From the NCBI GenBank assembly GCA_023449855.1, contig JAEXHR010000383.1, positions 1-10,700 of the forward strand: DNA of 10,700 nt. The letters run 5' to 3'. The stretch comes from Pseudomonadota bacterium. GTDB taxonomy: Bacteria; Pseudomonadota; Alphaproteobacteria; Rhizobiales; Xanthobacteraceae. Numbering within the stretch: the first letter of the stretch is position 1; every line of letters begins with the position of its first letter. This document shows positions 1-10,683 of this stretch, one piece after another. Below the pieces are notes generated by a model. That model was not told the origin of the DNA and ran no database searches. It saw nothing but the letters and a program-made list of their open reading frames with translations. A program made the position numbers and the translations under genes.

Positions 1-914
1 ATGAAGCCCTGATCGGCCATCGCGGCGACGACGAGCTGGGCACGCTTCTCCGCCAGATCGGGGTTGCGGTTGGGCGCGAGCCGCGACGGAGCCTGGACTA
101 GGCCGGCCAGCATGGCGGCCTCCGCAATCGTCACGGAACGCGCCGATTTGTTGAAATAGCGCTGCGCGGCCGCCTCGACGCCATAGGCGCCGGAGCCGAA
201 ATAGACGCGGTTGAGATAGAGTTCGAGGATCTGGTTCTTGGAGTGCTTGCGCTCCAGCCAGAACGCGAGCTCCACCTCTTGCAGCTTGCGCTGCATGGTG
301 CGCTCCTGGGTCAGGAACAGGTTTTTCGCGAGCTGCTGGGTCAGCGTCGAGCCGCCCTGCGACACGCCGCGATGCATCAGGTTGGCCGCCGCGGCGCGTG
401 CGATGCCGATGGGATCGACGCCCCAATGCGAATAGAAGCGGCGGTCCTCGATGGCGATGAAGGCTTTCGGCAGATAGGGCGGCAGGTCCTTCAGCGCGAC
501 ATTGTCGCCGGCCTGTTCGCCGCGGGTGGTCAGCACCGTGCCGTCCATGCCGACGATCTGGATGGTGGGCGGGCGCTTGGGAATTTCGAGCGACTGGATC
601 GGCGGCAGATGCGCGCCGACATAGACGATGGCGCCACCGATCAGGATTGCGGCCCACAGGCCGAGCACCGCGCCCCAATAGAACATCCGCTTGAGGCTGC
701 GGCCAAAACCGCCGCGGCTCTTGCTGCGGGCCTTGCTGGAGCTGCGGGTCTGGCGCGGCTTCTCGGCTGGCTCGCGCTTCGGCGTTTTCTTCGGCCGATC
801 GTCACCGCCGCCCGGCACGCGATCGTCGGCCGTGAGCCGCAGATCGGACAGCGCTGCGCCGAGCCCGAATGTCGGCTCCTTGCGCCCGCCGCCCTTTTTC
901 TTGCCCCACGCCAT
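1..914 (-). CDS. Class A penicillin-binding protein, PBP1A-like, N-terminal part (truncated by window edge)
   Basis: This is a bifunctional peptidoglycan synthase; its glycosyltransferase polymerises lipid II in the periplasm. The frame opens at the ATG read leftward from 914 and is open for 304 residues to the window edge, so the C-terminal transpeptidase domain lies outside. Residues 1-76 are a long basic, Ser/Arg/Lys-rich cytoplasmic tail, and residues 77-100 are a membrane anchor. The GT51 motifs then follow in order: EDRRFYSHWGVD at 156-167 with the presumed catalytic Glu156, GGSTLTQQLAKN at 187-198, the RKLQEVELAFWLE helix at 209-221 with a second conserved Glu, LELYLNRVYFG at 230-240, and AGLVQAPS at 270-277. 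A GGAG (complement of 929-932) lies 14 bases before the start, which is rather far for a ribosome binding site. Family membership is secure. Which of the several rhizobial class A PBPs this is cannot be settled from half a protein, so no symbol is given. It is transcribed divergently from the sensor kinase at 1084. Confidence 0.95.
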   Translation of the reverse strand, partial: MAWGKKKGGGRKEPTFGLGAALSDLRLTADDRVPGGGDDRPKKTPKREPAEKPRQTRSSSKARSKSRGGFGRSLKRMFYWGAVLGLWAAILIGGAIVYVGAHLPPIQSLEIPKRPPTIQIVGMDGTVLTTRGEQAGDNVALKDLPPYLPKAFIAIEDRRFYSHWGVDPIGIARAAAANLMHRGVSQGGSTLTQQLAKNLFLTQERTMQRKLQEVELAFWLERKHSKNQILELYLNRVYFGSGAYGVEAAAQRYFNKSARSVTIAEAAMLAGLVQAPSRLAPNRNPDLAEKRAQLVVAAMADQGF

Positions 915-958
915 ACGCAAACACCAAGCTCCGTTGCGTGAAGCGTATCGACCGCGGT

Positions 959-984
959 TTAAGGCGCCGTAAAGCGGAGGTTAA
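959..984. promoter_or_regulatory. Three CtrA-like half-sites at 11-bp steps
   Basis: The plus strand reads TTAA (959-962), seven bases, TAAA (970-973), seven bases, TTAA (981-984). The alphaproteobacterial cell-cycle regulator CtrA binds TTAA-N7-TTAA, so this is two overlapping boxes that share a central half-site with one mismatch. Each half-site starts 11 bp after the last, about one helical turn, and the run is AT-rich in a GC-rich background. It ends about 45 bp upstream of the penicillin-binding protein start and 100 bp upstream of the kinase start, so it could act on either gene. Binding is inferred from sequence only. Confidence 0.35.
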
Positions 985-990
985 CGCATC

Positions 991-1016
991 GGAAACGGAG
1001 TTCCATCTCGTGCGTT
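991..1016 (+). promoter_or_regulatory. Weak EcfG-type (general stress response) promoter candidate
   Basis: GGAAA at 991-995 is followed after 17 bases by CGTT at 1013-1016. The promoter recognised by the alphaproteobacterial stress sigma factor EcfG is GGAAC-N16/17-CGTT. The -10 element and spacing fit, but the normally very conserved C of the -35 element is A here. The position, about 70 bases upstream of the kinase start, is sensible, and HWE kinases are often tied to the general stress response. The match is short and could be chance. Confidence 0.2.
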
Positions 1017-1083
1017 GTCGTCGCGAGCGCGAATGCCCGCACAGGAACGGATTGAACTTGCGCGCGGAATTCGCTGAAGTGGG

Positions 1084-2664
1084 ATGTGGCGCGGAAGCGA
1101 TCCGCACATCGGGAAGGACGATCCGAGGTTGAGTGTCGATTCAGCGAGTGCGGCCAAGATTCCTGCCGCGGTCTCCGATCCGCAGCGCCTGACGGTGCTG
1201 CACAGCTATGACATGCTGGATACCGGCCCGGAGCCGGAATTCGACGACATCGTCATGCTCGCCCGCCAGATCTGTGGCGCGCCGGTGGCGCTTATCTCGC
1301 TCGTCGATGCCGACCGGCAATGGTTCAAGGCGGTGTCCGGCCTCGACATCTGCGAAACCTCCATCGATCAATCGGTCTGCGCCCATGCGCTCGGCGGGCC
1401 GGAAACGCTCAACATCCCGGACCTCACGGGCGATCTGCGAACGAAGGACAATCCGCATGTCGTCGGCGAGCCGCATCTGCGCTTCTATGCCGGTGCGCCG
1501 CTGATCGCGGCCGAAGGCGTCGCCATCGGCACCGTCTGTGTGGTCGATACCGTGCCGCGGCCGGGCGGCCTGCGGCCCGACCAGCTCGCCGCGCTGGAAG
1601 CGCTGGCGCGGCAGGTGATGACTCAATTCGAGCTTCGCCGCGATCTGGTTCGCGCCTATGGGCAAACCCGGCGTCACGACCGTGCGCCGCCCGCGTCCGT
1701 CGATCACCGCGATGTCGAGGCGCGCTATCACACGCTGTTCAATTCGCTGGATTCAGGATTCTGCGTGGTCGAACTTGCCTTCGATGCCGCGGGCGCTCCC
1801 ACCGACTACAAATTCGTCGAGGTGAACACCGCCTTCGAAAGCCAGACCGGGCTGCACGAGGCCGCCGGCAAATGGATGCGCGACCTTGCGCCGAAGCACG
1901 AGCAGCACTGGTTCGACATCTATGGCAAGGTGGCGCTCACGGGCCAGCCGGTGCGCTTCGAGCAGCGTGCCGAGCAGCTCGGCGATCGCTGGTACGATGT
2001 CCATGCCTTTCGCATCGGTGCGGCCGAGGCGCGGCAGGTGGCGATCCTGTTCAACGACATCAGTACGCGCCGCAAGGCCGATCAGCAGATGCAACTGATC
2101 AATGCCGAACTCGGCCATCGCATGAACAATGCGATGGCTCTGGTGCAGGCGATCGCGAACCAGACGCTGCGCAGCGTCACCGAGCGTCATGCGGTCGACG
2201 CCTTCGAGCGCCGTCTCGATGCGCTCAGCCGCGCGCACAATATCCTGCAACAGCAGAGCTGGGTATCGGCCGGCTTGCGCGAGGTGATCATCGGCGTGCT
2301 GGCAGCTCATGCGGACAGGGCGCGTGTGAAGCTTGACGGGGCGGACATTGCGCTCGACCCGAAGGCGGCATTGTCATTCTCCATGCTGTTGCACGAGCTT
2401 GCGACCAATGCGGTGAAATACGGTGCGCTCGGCAGCAATCACGGCCATGTCGCCGTATCCTGGGCGACGGATAGCGGAGTGCTGGTGTTCGACTGGCACG
2501 AGATCGGCGGCCCCGAAGCGGCGGCGCCATCGCGAAAGGGACTCGGCACGCGCCTGATCGATCTCGGCATCGCCGGGTCTGGCGATGTCAGCAAGAGCTA
2601 CGACGCATCAGGTTTTCGCGCGACATTCAAGGCACCGCTGGAGAAAGTGGAGTATCGCGGCTGA
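1084..2664 (+). CDS. GAF-PAS sensor histidine kinase of the HWE family
   Basis: This is a predicted cytosolic sensor kinase: no signal peptide or membrane segment is visible in its 526 residues. A GAF domain covers about 32-185 (VALISLVDADRQWFK, then the AGAPL...IGTVCVVD core at 136-155). A PAS-like domain covers about 212-330 and ends in the usual ILFNDIS linker. The kinase core starts with the H-box ELGHRMNN at 342-349, with His345 the likely phospho-acceptor. It continues with VQAIANQTLR at 354-363, the N-box HELATNAVKYGAL at 437-449 (His437, Asn442), the W-x-E signature in WHEIGGP (Trp471, Glu473) and the G-box GLGTRLI at 486-492. The N-box His and W-x-E define the HWE subfamily. The H-box is unusual in having HRMNN where HRVKN is typical. 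No response regulator is adjacent, so the kinase appears orphan. The start is uncertain: the ATG at 1084 has only a weak Shine-Dalgarno, whereas the in-frame TTG at 1129 lies 10 bases after GGGAAGGA (1111-1118) and would remove 15 low-complexity residues. The signal and the phosphorylation partner cannot be read from the sequence. Confidence 0.93.
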   Translation: MWRGSDPHIGKDDPRLSVDSASAAKIPAAVSDPQRLTVLHSYDMLDTGPEPEFDDIVMLARQICGAPVALISLVDADRQWFKAVSGLDICETSIDQSVCAHALGGPETLNIPDLTGDLRTKDNPHVVGEPHLRFYAGAPLIAAEGVAIGTVCVVDTVPRPGGLRPDQLAALEALARQVMTQFELRRDLVRAYGQTRRHDRAPPASVDHRDVEARYHTLFNSLDSGFCVVELAFDAAGAPTDYKFVEVNTAFESQTGLHEAAGKWMRDLAPKHEQHWFDIYGKVALTGQPVRFEQRAEQLGDRWYDVHAFRIGAAEARQVAILFNDISTRRKADQQMQLINAELGHRMNNAMALVQAIANQTLRSVTERHAVDAFERRLDALSRAHNILQQQSWVSAGLREVIIGVLAAHADRARVKLDGADIALDPKAALSFSMLLHELATNAVKYGALGSNHGHVAVSWATDSGVLVFDWHEIGGPEAAAPSRKGLGTRLIDLGIAGSGDVSKSYDASGFRATFKAPLEKVEYRG

Positions 2665-2680
2665 GGTGAAGGCTCTTATC

Positions 2681-2848
2681 CCTCCCCCAAGCAGCGTAGC
2701 TGCGCCGTGGGGAGGGTGGATCGACTGCGGAGCAGTCGAGACGGGTGGGGTCTCTCAACACGCTCTGACGTCACGTGGGGCACCCCACCCGGCGCTACGC
2801 GCCACCCTCCCCACTGCGCGCAGCTTCGCTGCGCTTGGTGGAGGGAGG
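2681..2848. repeat. Large composite inverted repeat between convergent genes; possible bidirectional terminator
   Basis: The 214 bases between the convergent kinase and periplasmic-protein genes are almost filled by an imperfect inverted repeat with arms 2681-2751 and 2782-2848. Perfectly complementary blocks include GTGGGGAGGGTGG (2707-2719) with 2802-2814, and GGGTGGGGT (2743-2751) with 2782-2790. Smaller hairpins are nested within the arms: 2691-2703 (GCAGC-GTA-GCTGC), 2721-2739 (TCGACTGC-GGA-GCAGTCGA), 2791-2803 (GGCGC-TAC-GCGCC) and 2818-2834 (GCGCAGC-TTC-GCTGCGC). The same type of 'CCCTCCCC...GCAGC' palindrome is, from memory, dispersed in Bradyrhizobium-like genomes. There is no T-tract, so termination would rest on RNA structure or Rho. 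I see no gene here. Confidence 0.8.
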
Positions 2849-2878
2849 CCATCCGCTGCGGCGCGTTAAATGGCCGAG

Positions 2879-3778
2879 CTACTCCAGTCCCTGCACCGCA
2901 GGCGTTTTGTCGCCCGTCGCCGCAGGCGTCTCCGGTTTAGCTTCGGTCGCAGGCGGAGCGACGGTTGGCGGCGTCTCCGGCTTCTCCGCAGCAGGCGTCG
3001 GCACAGCGGGCGCTGCTTCCGGCGCCTTCACTTCGGCCGGCTTCGATTCTGTCACCGCAGATTGCTGCACCGGCGCCGGCGTCGGTGTCGCAGCCGGCTC
3101 TGCCGGCTTCTCCGCGATCGGCTTGTCGATCACCGGCGGCTTCTCCACCGCAACGGGTTTTGCCGGGGTCGCGACGGCGCGGGCAGGCGGCTGTTTCGGC
3201 AGCGGTACGGTCGCGGTGCGGCTCGCCACCTTCTGCTTGGGAGCCGGCGCGGCGGCAGACGGCGCATTGCCGGCAGTCCTGGCTGCGTTGGCATCGAATG
3301 GCGGGCGGCGATATTGCGGCAGTTCGGGCAGAGCGGCTTGCGGGCCGTAACGGGCCACGACCCCTTCGTTCATGCGGTCGCCCATCTGGTAGGCCGGCAT
3401 GAAACGCAGAATTCTGCCGCTGCGGGCATCGATCACCATGCGGCCGTCTTCGCCGCGGCGATCGATGGCCGCCACCGTATAGACGAGTCCGCGCTGCTGC
3501 GGCGCGCCGAGCGGCGAGAAGCCGGCCTCGCGCAGGATCGCGTAAATTTCATGCGGCGGCAGTACGGCCGGGGCGTAGCCAACGCCATAGCGCGGTCCCG
3601 GGCCGTATGACGGGCCGGGCACATGGATGCGGGGCGGCGGCATTGCGGCGTAAGGGCCGGGGGCCTCGACGTCGGATACCACGACGGCGTCGCCGCGCAT
3701 CGGCGGCAGCACCTGCGCCTGCGCAGCCGTTGCCAGTATGAGGCCGGCCGCGGTCAGGCATCCCACAGTGAATTTCAT
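2879..3778 (-). CDS. Secreted protein with PepSY-like segment and Pro/Ala/Lys/Glu-rich tail, function unknown
   Basis: The 299-residue product begins with a standard Sec signal peptide: Lys2, a hydrophobic core at about 5-19, and probable cleavage after Ala21 in ATAAQA|QV. Cys7 lies before the hydrophobic core, so this is not a lipoprotein. Residues 40-75 are rich in Pro, Gly and Tyr. Residues 74-127 (EIYAILREAGF ... GLVYTVAAIDRRG ... MVIDARSGRIL) have the helix-plus-beta pattern of PepSY-like periplasmic domains; this is a resemblance, not a firm assignment. From about 165 to the end the chain is low-complexity, with repeated EKP/AKP/APA units, as in proteins that stretch across the periplasm or contact the wall. 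The start is well supported: AAGGAG (complement of 3785-3790) lies 6 bases before the ATG. It appears to be a single-gene unit that converges on the kinase and ends 31 bases from the inverted repeat. I do not recognise a specific function. Confidence 0.85.
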   Translation of the reverse strand: MKFTVGCLTAAGLILATAAQAQVLPPMRGDAVVVSDVEAPGPYAAMPPPRIHVPGPSYGPGPRYGVGYAPAVLPPHEIYAILREAGFSPLGAPQQRGLVYTVAAIDRRGEDGRMVIDARSGRILRFMPAYQMGDRMNEGVVARYGPQAALPELPQYRRPPFDANAARTAGNAPSAAAPAPKQKVASRTATVPLPKQPPARAVATPAKPVAVEKPPVIDKPIAEKPAEPAATPTPAPVQQSAVTESKPAEVKAPEAAPAVPTPAAEKPETPPTVAPPATEAKPETPAATGDKTPAVQGLE

Positions 3779-3936
3779 CGCAAGCTCCTTCGACGCCCCC
3801 GCGCCCGGAGATCGGGGTTCGGTCCCCCGAACCTGGATTGGCGCCCGTCAACACTCTTGCGGGGTTCCCCGTCTCAGGCGTTAATGGACGGAGCCAAACT
3901 CTCCGGGGAATTCGGCAGGGAAAGGGCCGGATCGCG

Positions 3937-3949
3937 GCACCTTTGGTGC
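3937..3949. promoter_or_regulatory. GCACC-TTT-GGTGC dyad, NtrC-like half-sites with short spacer
   Basis: This is a perfect 5+5 bp dyad with a 3-base centre. NtrC, the nitrogen regulator, binds TGCACC-N5-GGTGCA; here both half-sites are nearly complete (GGCACC and GGTGCA) but the spacer is two bases short. The location, about 370 bp upstream of gltB, would suit an enhancer-type activator, and gltB is a nitrogen assimilation gene. The spacer mismatch makes the assignment weak. Confidence 0.2.
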
Positions 3950-4020
3950 AGCACGTGGCGGTTCGGTAACACCCTGTGACGAGCGATTTGCCATGCGCTG
4001 TTGCATTGCGATGCCGGACT

Positions 4021-4036
4021 CACACGCGCTTGTGTG
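4021..4036. promoter_or_regulatory. CACAC-N6-GTGTG dyad in gltB upstream region
   Basis: CACAC (4021-4025) and GTGTG (4032-4036) form a perfect dyad with a GCGCTT centre. It sits immediately upstream of TAGATAAAAG, the most -10-like stretch in the region. It could be an operator for a dimeric regulator; no specific regulator is recognised. Confidence 0.2.
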
Positions 4037-4088
4037 CTAGATAAAAGTTTGGCAAGGTGATGGTTAGGACAGCATCACTGTCGCAATT

Positions 4089-4124
4089 TTTTGTGGCAGA
4101 ACCCGCATAGGGGCTGCGACAAAA
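4089..4124 (+). promoter_or_regulatory. Stable hairpin in the gltB leader
   Basis: TTTTGTGGCAG (4089-4099) pairs with CTGCGACAAAA (4114-4124) with a single G-G mismatch. The stem is extended inward across two unpaired A residues by CCC (4102-4104) with GGG (4110-4112), closing a loop of about five bases. This gives roughly 13 base pairs. No T-run follows on the plus strand, so it is not a standard intrinsic terminator. It may be a leader RNA element if transcription starts upstream near 4040. An overlapping alternative pairing exists: TGTCGCA at 4079-4085 with TGCGACA at 4115-4121. Confidence 0.4.
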
Positions 4125-4290
4125 CCAGGCGCTCCGGTTAAGGAGACGGCTTGTAAGGCAGGATATGGGGTGGCCACCGGGGACGATGGGCGCCACCAGT
4201 CTGAATTCTGAAAACGAGGCTCGCAAGACGCGCGAGCGGTAGCCCAAGAGGGTTCCGCGAGCGTCAAAGGTGCGCCGACAAAGGTGGCAG

Positions 4291-4313
4291 AGCCCTGACG
4301 GGGGCTGAGAGGA
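4291..4313 (+). promoter_or_regulatory. gltB ribosome binding site with a hairpin directly upstream
   Basis: GAGAGGA (4307-4313) lies 5 bases before the gltB ATG at 4319 and supports that start. Immediately before it, AGCCC (4291-4295) and GGGCT (4302-4306) form a short hairpin with a six-base loop, abutting the Shine-Dalgarno without covering it. Confidence 0.55.
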
Positions 4314-4318
4314 CGAAG

Positions 4319-9091
<4,773 letters not shown>

Positions 9092-9108
9092 GGCAAAGTA
9101 ATACTCGC

Positions 9109-9190
9109 CGTCATTGCGAGCGAAGCGAAGCAATCCAGAAGCCAAGTGAAGAACTGGATTGCTTCGTCGCTAATGCTCCTCGCAATGACG
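9109..9190. repeat. REP-type palindrome in the gltB-gltD spacer
   Basis: The 82-base element begins with CGTCATTGCGAG (9109-9120) and ends with its exact complement CTCGCAATGACG (9179-9190). An inner pair, CGAAGCAATCCAG (9126-9138) with CTGGATTGCTTCG (9154-9166), is also perfect. The two stems are separated by unequal internal segments. It matches a palindromic repeat that I recognise as common in intergenic regions of alphaproteobacteria. It starts 17 bases after the gltB stop and ends 35 bases before the gltD start, so it would fold in the shared mRNA if the two genes are cotranscribed. Confidence 0.9.
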
Positions 9191-9225
9191 ATCAGCTAGA
9201 GACGGGTTAGAGGCAGTAAGTCACG

Positions 9226-10683
9226 ATGGGCAAGATCACCGGTTTTCTCGAAATCGAACGTCACGATCGCAAGTACGCGCCGGTCGCGGAGCGGTTGAAG
9301 AACTACAATGAATTCGTCATTCCGCTGACGGAGAAAGACACGCGCGACCAGGCCGCGCGCTGCATGAATTGCGGCATTCCCTATTGCCACGGCACCGGCT
9401 CGGTTGCCCCCGGCACGCCCGGCTGCCCGGTCAACAACCAGATCCCGGACTGGAACGACCTCGTCTATCAGGGCAACTGGGAAGAAGCCTCGCGCAACCT
9501 GCATTCGACCAACAACTTCCCGGAATTCACCGGCCGCATCTGTCCGGCGCCGTGCGAAGCGTCCTGCACGCTGAACATCGACGACAACCCGGTCACCATC
9601 AAGACGATCGAATGCGCCATCGTCGACAAGGCCTGGGACAATGGCTGGCTGAAGCCGCAGGTCGCCGCCGTCAAGACCGGTCGCAAGGTCGCGGTGATCG
9701 GCGCCGGCCCGGCCGGCATGGCCTGCGCACAGCAGCTCGCCCGCGCCGGCCACGAAGTGCATGTCTATGAGAAGTTCGCCAAGGCCGGTGGTCTGATGCG
9801 CTATGGCATTCCCGACTTCAAGATGGAGAAGGGCGTCATCGACCGCCGCGTCGAGCAGATGGTCGGCGAAGGCATCATCTTCCACTACAACACGCCAGTG
9901 GGCGGCACCGCGCCGAATGCCGTCGATCCCGTCGAACTCGCCAGGACCTACGACGCCATTGCCCTCACCGGCGGCGCCGAGCACGGCCGCGATCTGCCGA
10001 TCCCGGGTCGCGAGCTCGATGGCATCCATTTCGCCATGGACTTCCTGCCGCAGCAGAACCGCCGCGTCGGCAACGAGCCGCTCGGTGACGTGAAGGAGAT
10101 CCTGGCCGGCGGCAAGCATGTGATTGTGATCGGCGGCGGCGACACCGGCTCGGACTGCATCGGCACCTCGCTGCGTCAGGGCGCGCTGTCGGTGACCCAG
10201 CTCGAAATCATGCCGGCGCCGCCGGAGAAGGAAAACAAGGGCCTCACCTGGCCGAACTGGCCGCTGAAGATGCGCACCTCGTCGAGCCAGGCCGAAGGCG
10301 CCGAGCGCGAATTCGCTGTGCTGACCCAGAGCTTCGAAGGCAAGGACGGCAAGGTCACCCAGCTCAATTGCGTGCGCGTGGACGACAAGTTCAAGCCGAT
10401 CCCGGGCAGTGAATTCGTCCTCAAGGCCGATCTCGTCCTGCTCGCCATGGGCTTCGTGCATCCCGTGCATGAAGGCATGCTGAAGACCCTCGGCGTCGAG
10501 CTCGATCAGCGCGGCAATGTCCGCGCCGGCCTCACCGACTTCGCGACCTCGCTGCCGAAGGTCTATTCGGCCGGTGACATGCGCCGCGGTCAGTCGCTGG
10601 TGGTGTGGGCGATCCGCGAAGGCCGTCTGTGCGCCCGTGCGATCGATACCGCACTGATGGGGACGACGACGCTGCCGAGGTGA
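9226..10683 (+). CDS. gltD: Glutamate synthase (NADPH) small/beta subunit
   Basis: This is the electron-input subunit of GOGAT: FAD accepts hydride from NADPH and electrons pass via low-potential [4Fe-4S] clusters to GltB. The 485-residue length is normal for the family. The N-terminal iron-sulfur region has Cys46, Cys49, Cys54 and Cys67 (CMNCGIPYC ... CP) and a second group at Cys106, Cys110 and Cys114 (CPAPCEASC), with Cys130 nearby. The FAD dinucleotide fold begins at about 154 with VAVIGAGPAG (155-164) and continues to the Glu-Lys at 182-183. The NADPH-binding fold has GGGDTGSDC from 303. The C-terminal FAD segment GDMRRGQSLVVWAIREG starts at 450. The same fold occurs in related oxidoreductases such as the PreT and AegA families, but the gltB neighbour settles the identity. 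GAGG at 9210-9213 is 12 bases from the ATG, so the ribosome binding site is weak, and the 134-base gap rules out simple overlap coupling with gltB. The stop is at 10681-10683; nothing can be read in the 17 bases that remain. Confidence 0.98.
   Translation: MGKITGFLEIERHDRKYAPVAERLKNYNEFVIPLTEKDTRDQAARCMNCGIPYCHGTGSVAPGTPGCPVNNQIPDWNDLVYQGNWEEASRNLHSTNNFPEFTGRICPAPCEASCTLNIDDNPVTIKTIECAIVDKAWDNGWLKPQVAAVKTGRKVAVIGAGPAGMACAQQLARAGHEVHVYEKFAKAGGLMRYGIPDFKMEKGVIDRRVEQMVGEGIIFHYNTPVGGTAPNAVDPVELARTYDAIALTGGAEHGRDLPIPGRELDGIHFAMDFLPQQNRRVGNEPLGDVKEILAGGKHVIVIGGGDTGSDCIGTSLRQGALSVTQLEIMPAPPEKENKGLTWPNWPLKMRTSSSQAEGAEREFAVLTQSFEGKDGKVTQLNCVRVDDKFKPIPGSEFVLKADLVLLAMGFVHPVHEGMLKTLGVELDQRGNVRAGLTDFATSLPKVYSAGDMRRGQSLVVWAIREGRLCARAIDTALMGTTTLPR

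Larger units (their letters stand above)
3779..4318. other. 540-base gene-free region: divergent upstream sequence and gltB leader
   Basis: This region separates the leftward periplasmic-protein gene from rightward gltB. Open frames inside it are short and lack family resemblance or good ribosome binding sites. It holds several dyad elements: a hairpin at 3816-3833 (GGTTCGG/CCGAACC), CGGGGTTCCCCG at 3860-3871, the palindromes and hairpins listed separately below, a 10-bp perfect palindrome GGTGGCCACC at 4169-4178 whose GGTGGC half can also pair with GCCACC at 4192-4197, and GCTCGC/GCGAGC arms at 4219-4237. I could not find a convincing -35/-10 pair for either gene. TAGATA at 4038-4043 is a possible -10 without a matching -35. 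Base composition is less GC-rich around 4035-4095 than in the flanking genes, as expected of a promoter region. Confidence 0.6.

Noticed and set aside
243..941. A 232-codon plus-strand frame over the penicillin-binding protein
   Set aside because: The minus strand encodes clear GT51 motifs throughout, so the plus-strand frame is a shadow.
2775..3610. Gly/Ala- and Arg-rich plus-strand frames of 191 and 246 codons
   Set aside because: They are produced by the repetitive Pro/Ala/Lys codons of the minus-strand secreted protein, which has a signal peptide and a good Shine-Dalgarno.
3824..3851. TTGACG (complement of 3846-3851) as the -35 of the secreted-protein promoter
   Set aside because: The -10 position 17 bases away is CGGGGG, so there is no usable partner.
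4095..4109. TGGCAG...GC as a sigma-54 promoter
   Set aside because: The GG and GC dinucleotides are not at the required -24/-12 spacing.
4089..4124. Leader hairpin as an intrinsic terminator
   Set aside because: No T-tract follows the stem on the plus strand; AAAACC follows instead. Kept only as a structural element.
4020..4267. Small minus-strand frames of 75 and 67 codons in the gltB upstream region
   Set aside because: They overlap each other in different frames, have no recognisable motif, and lie over the hairpins of the leader.
4301..4313. GGGGCTGAGAGGA before gltB, reminiscent of the CTGAGA box of TPP riboswitches
   Set aside because: The downstream ACCCTT...GAACCTGATC part is absent and the start codon follows within a few bases. 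The string is the ribosome binding site.
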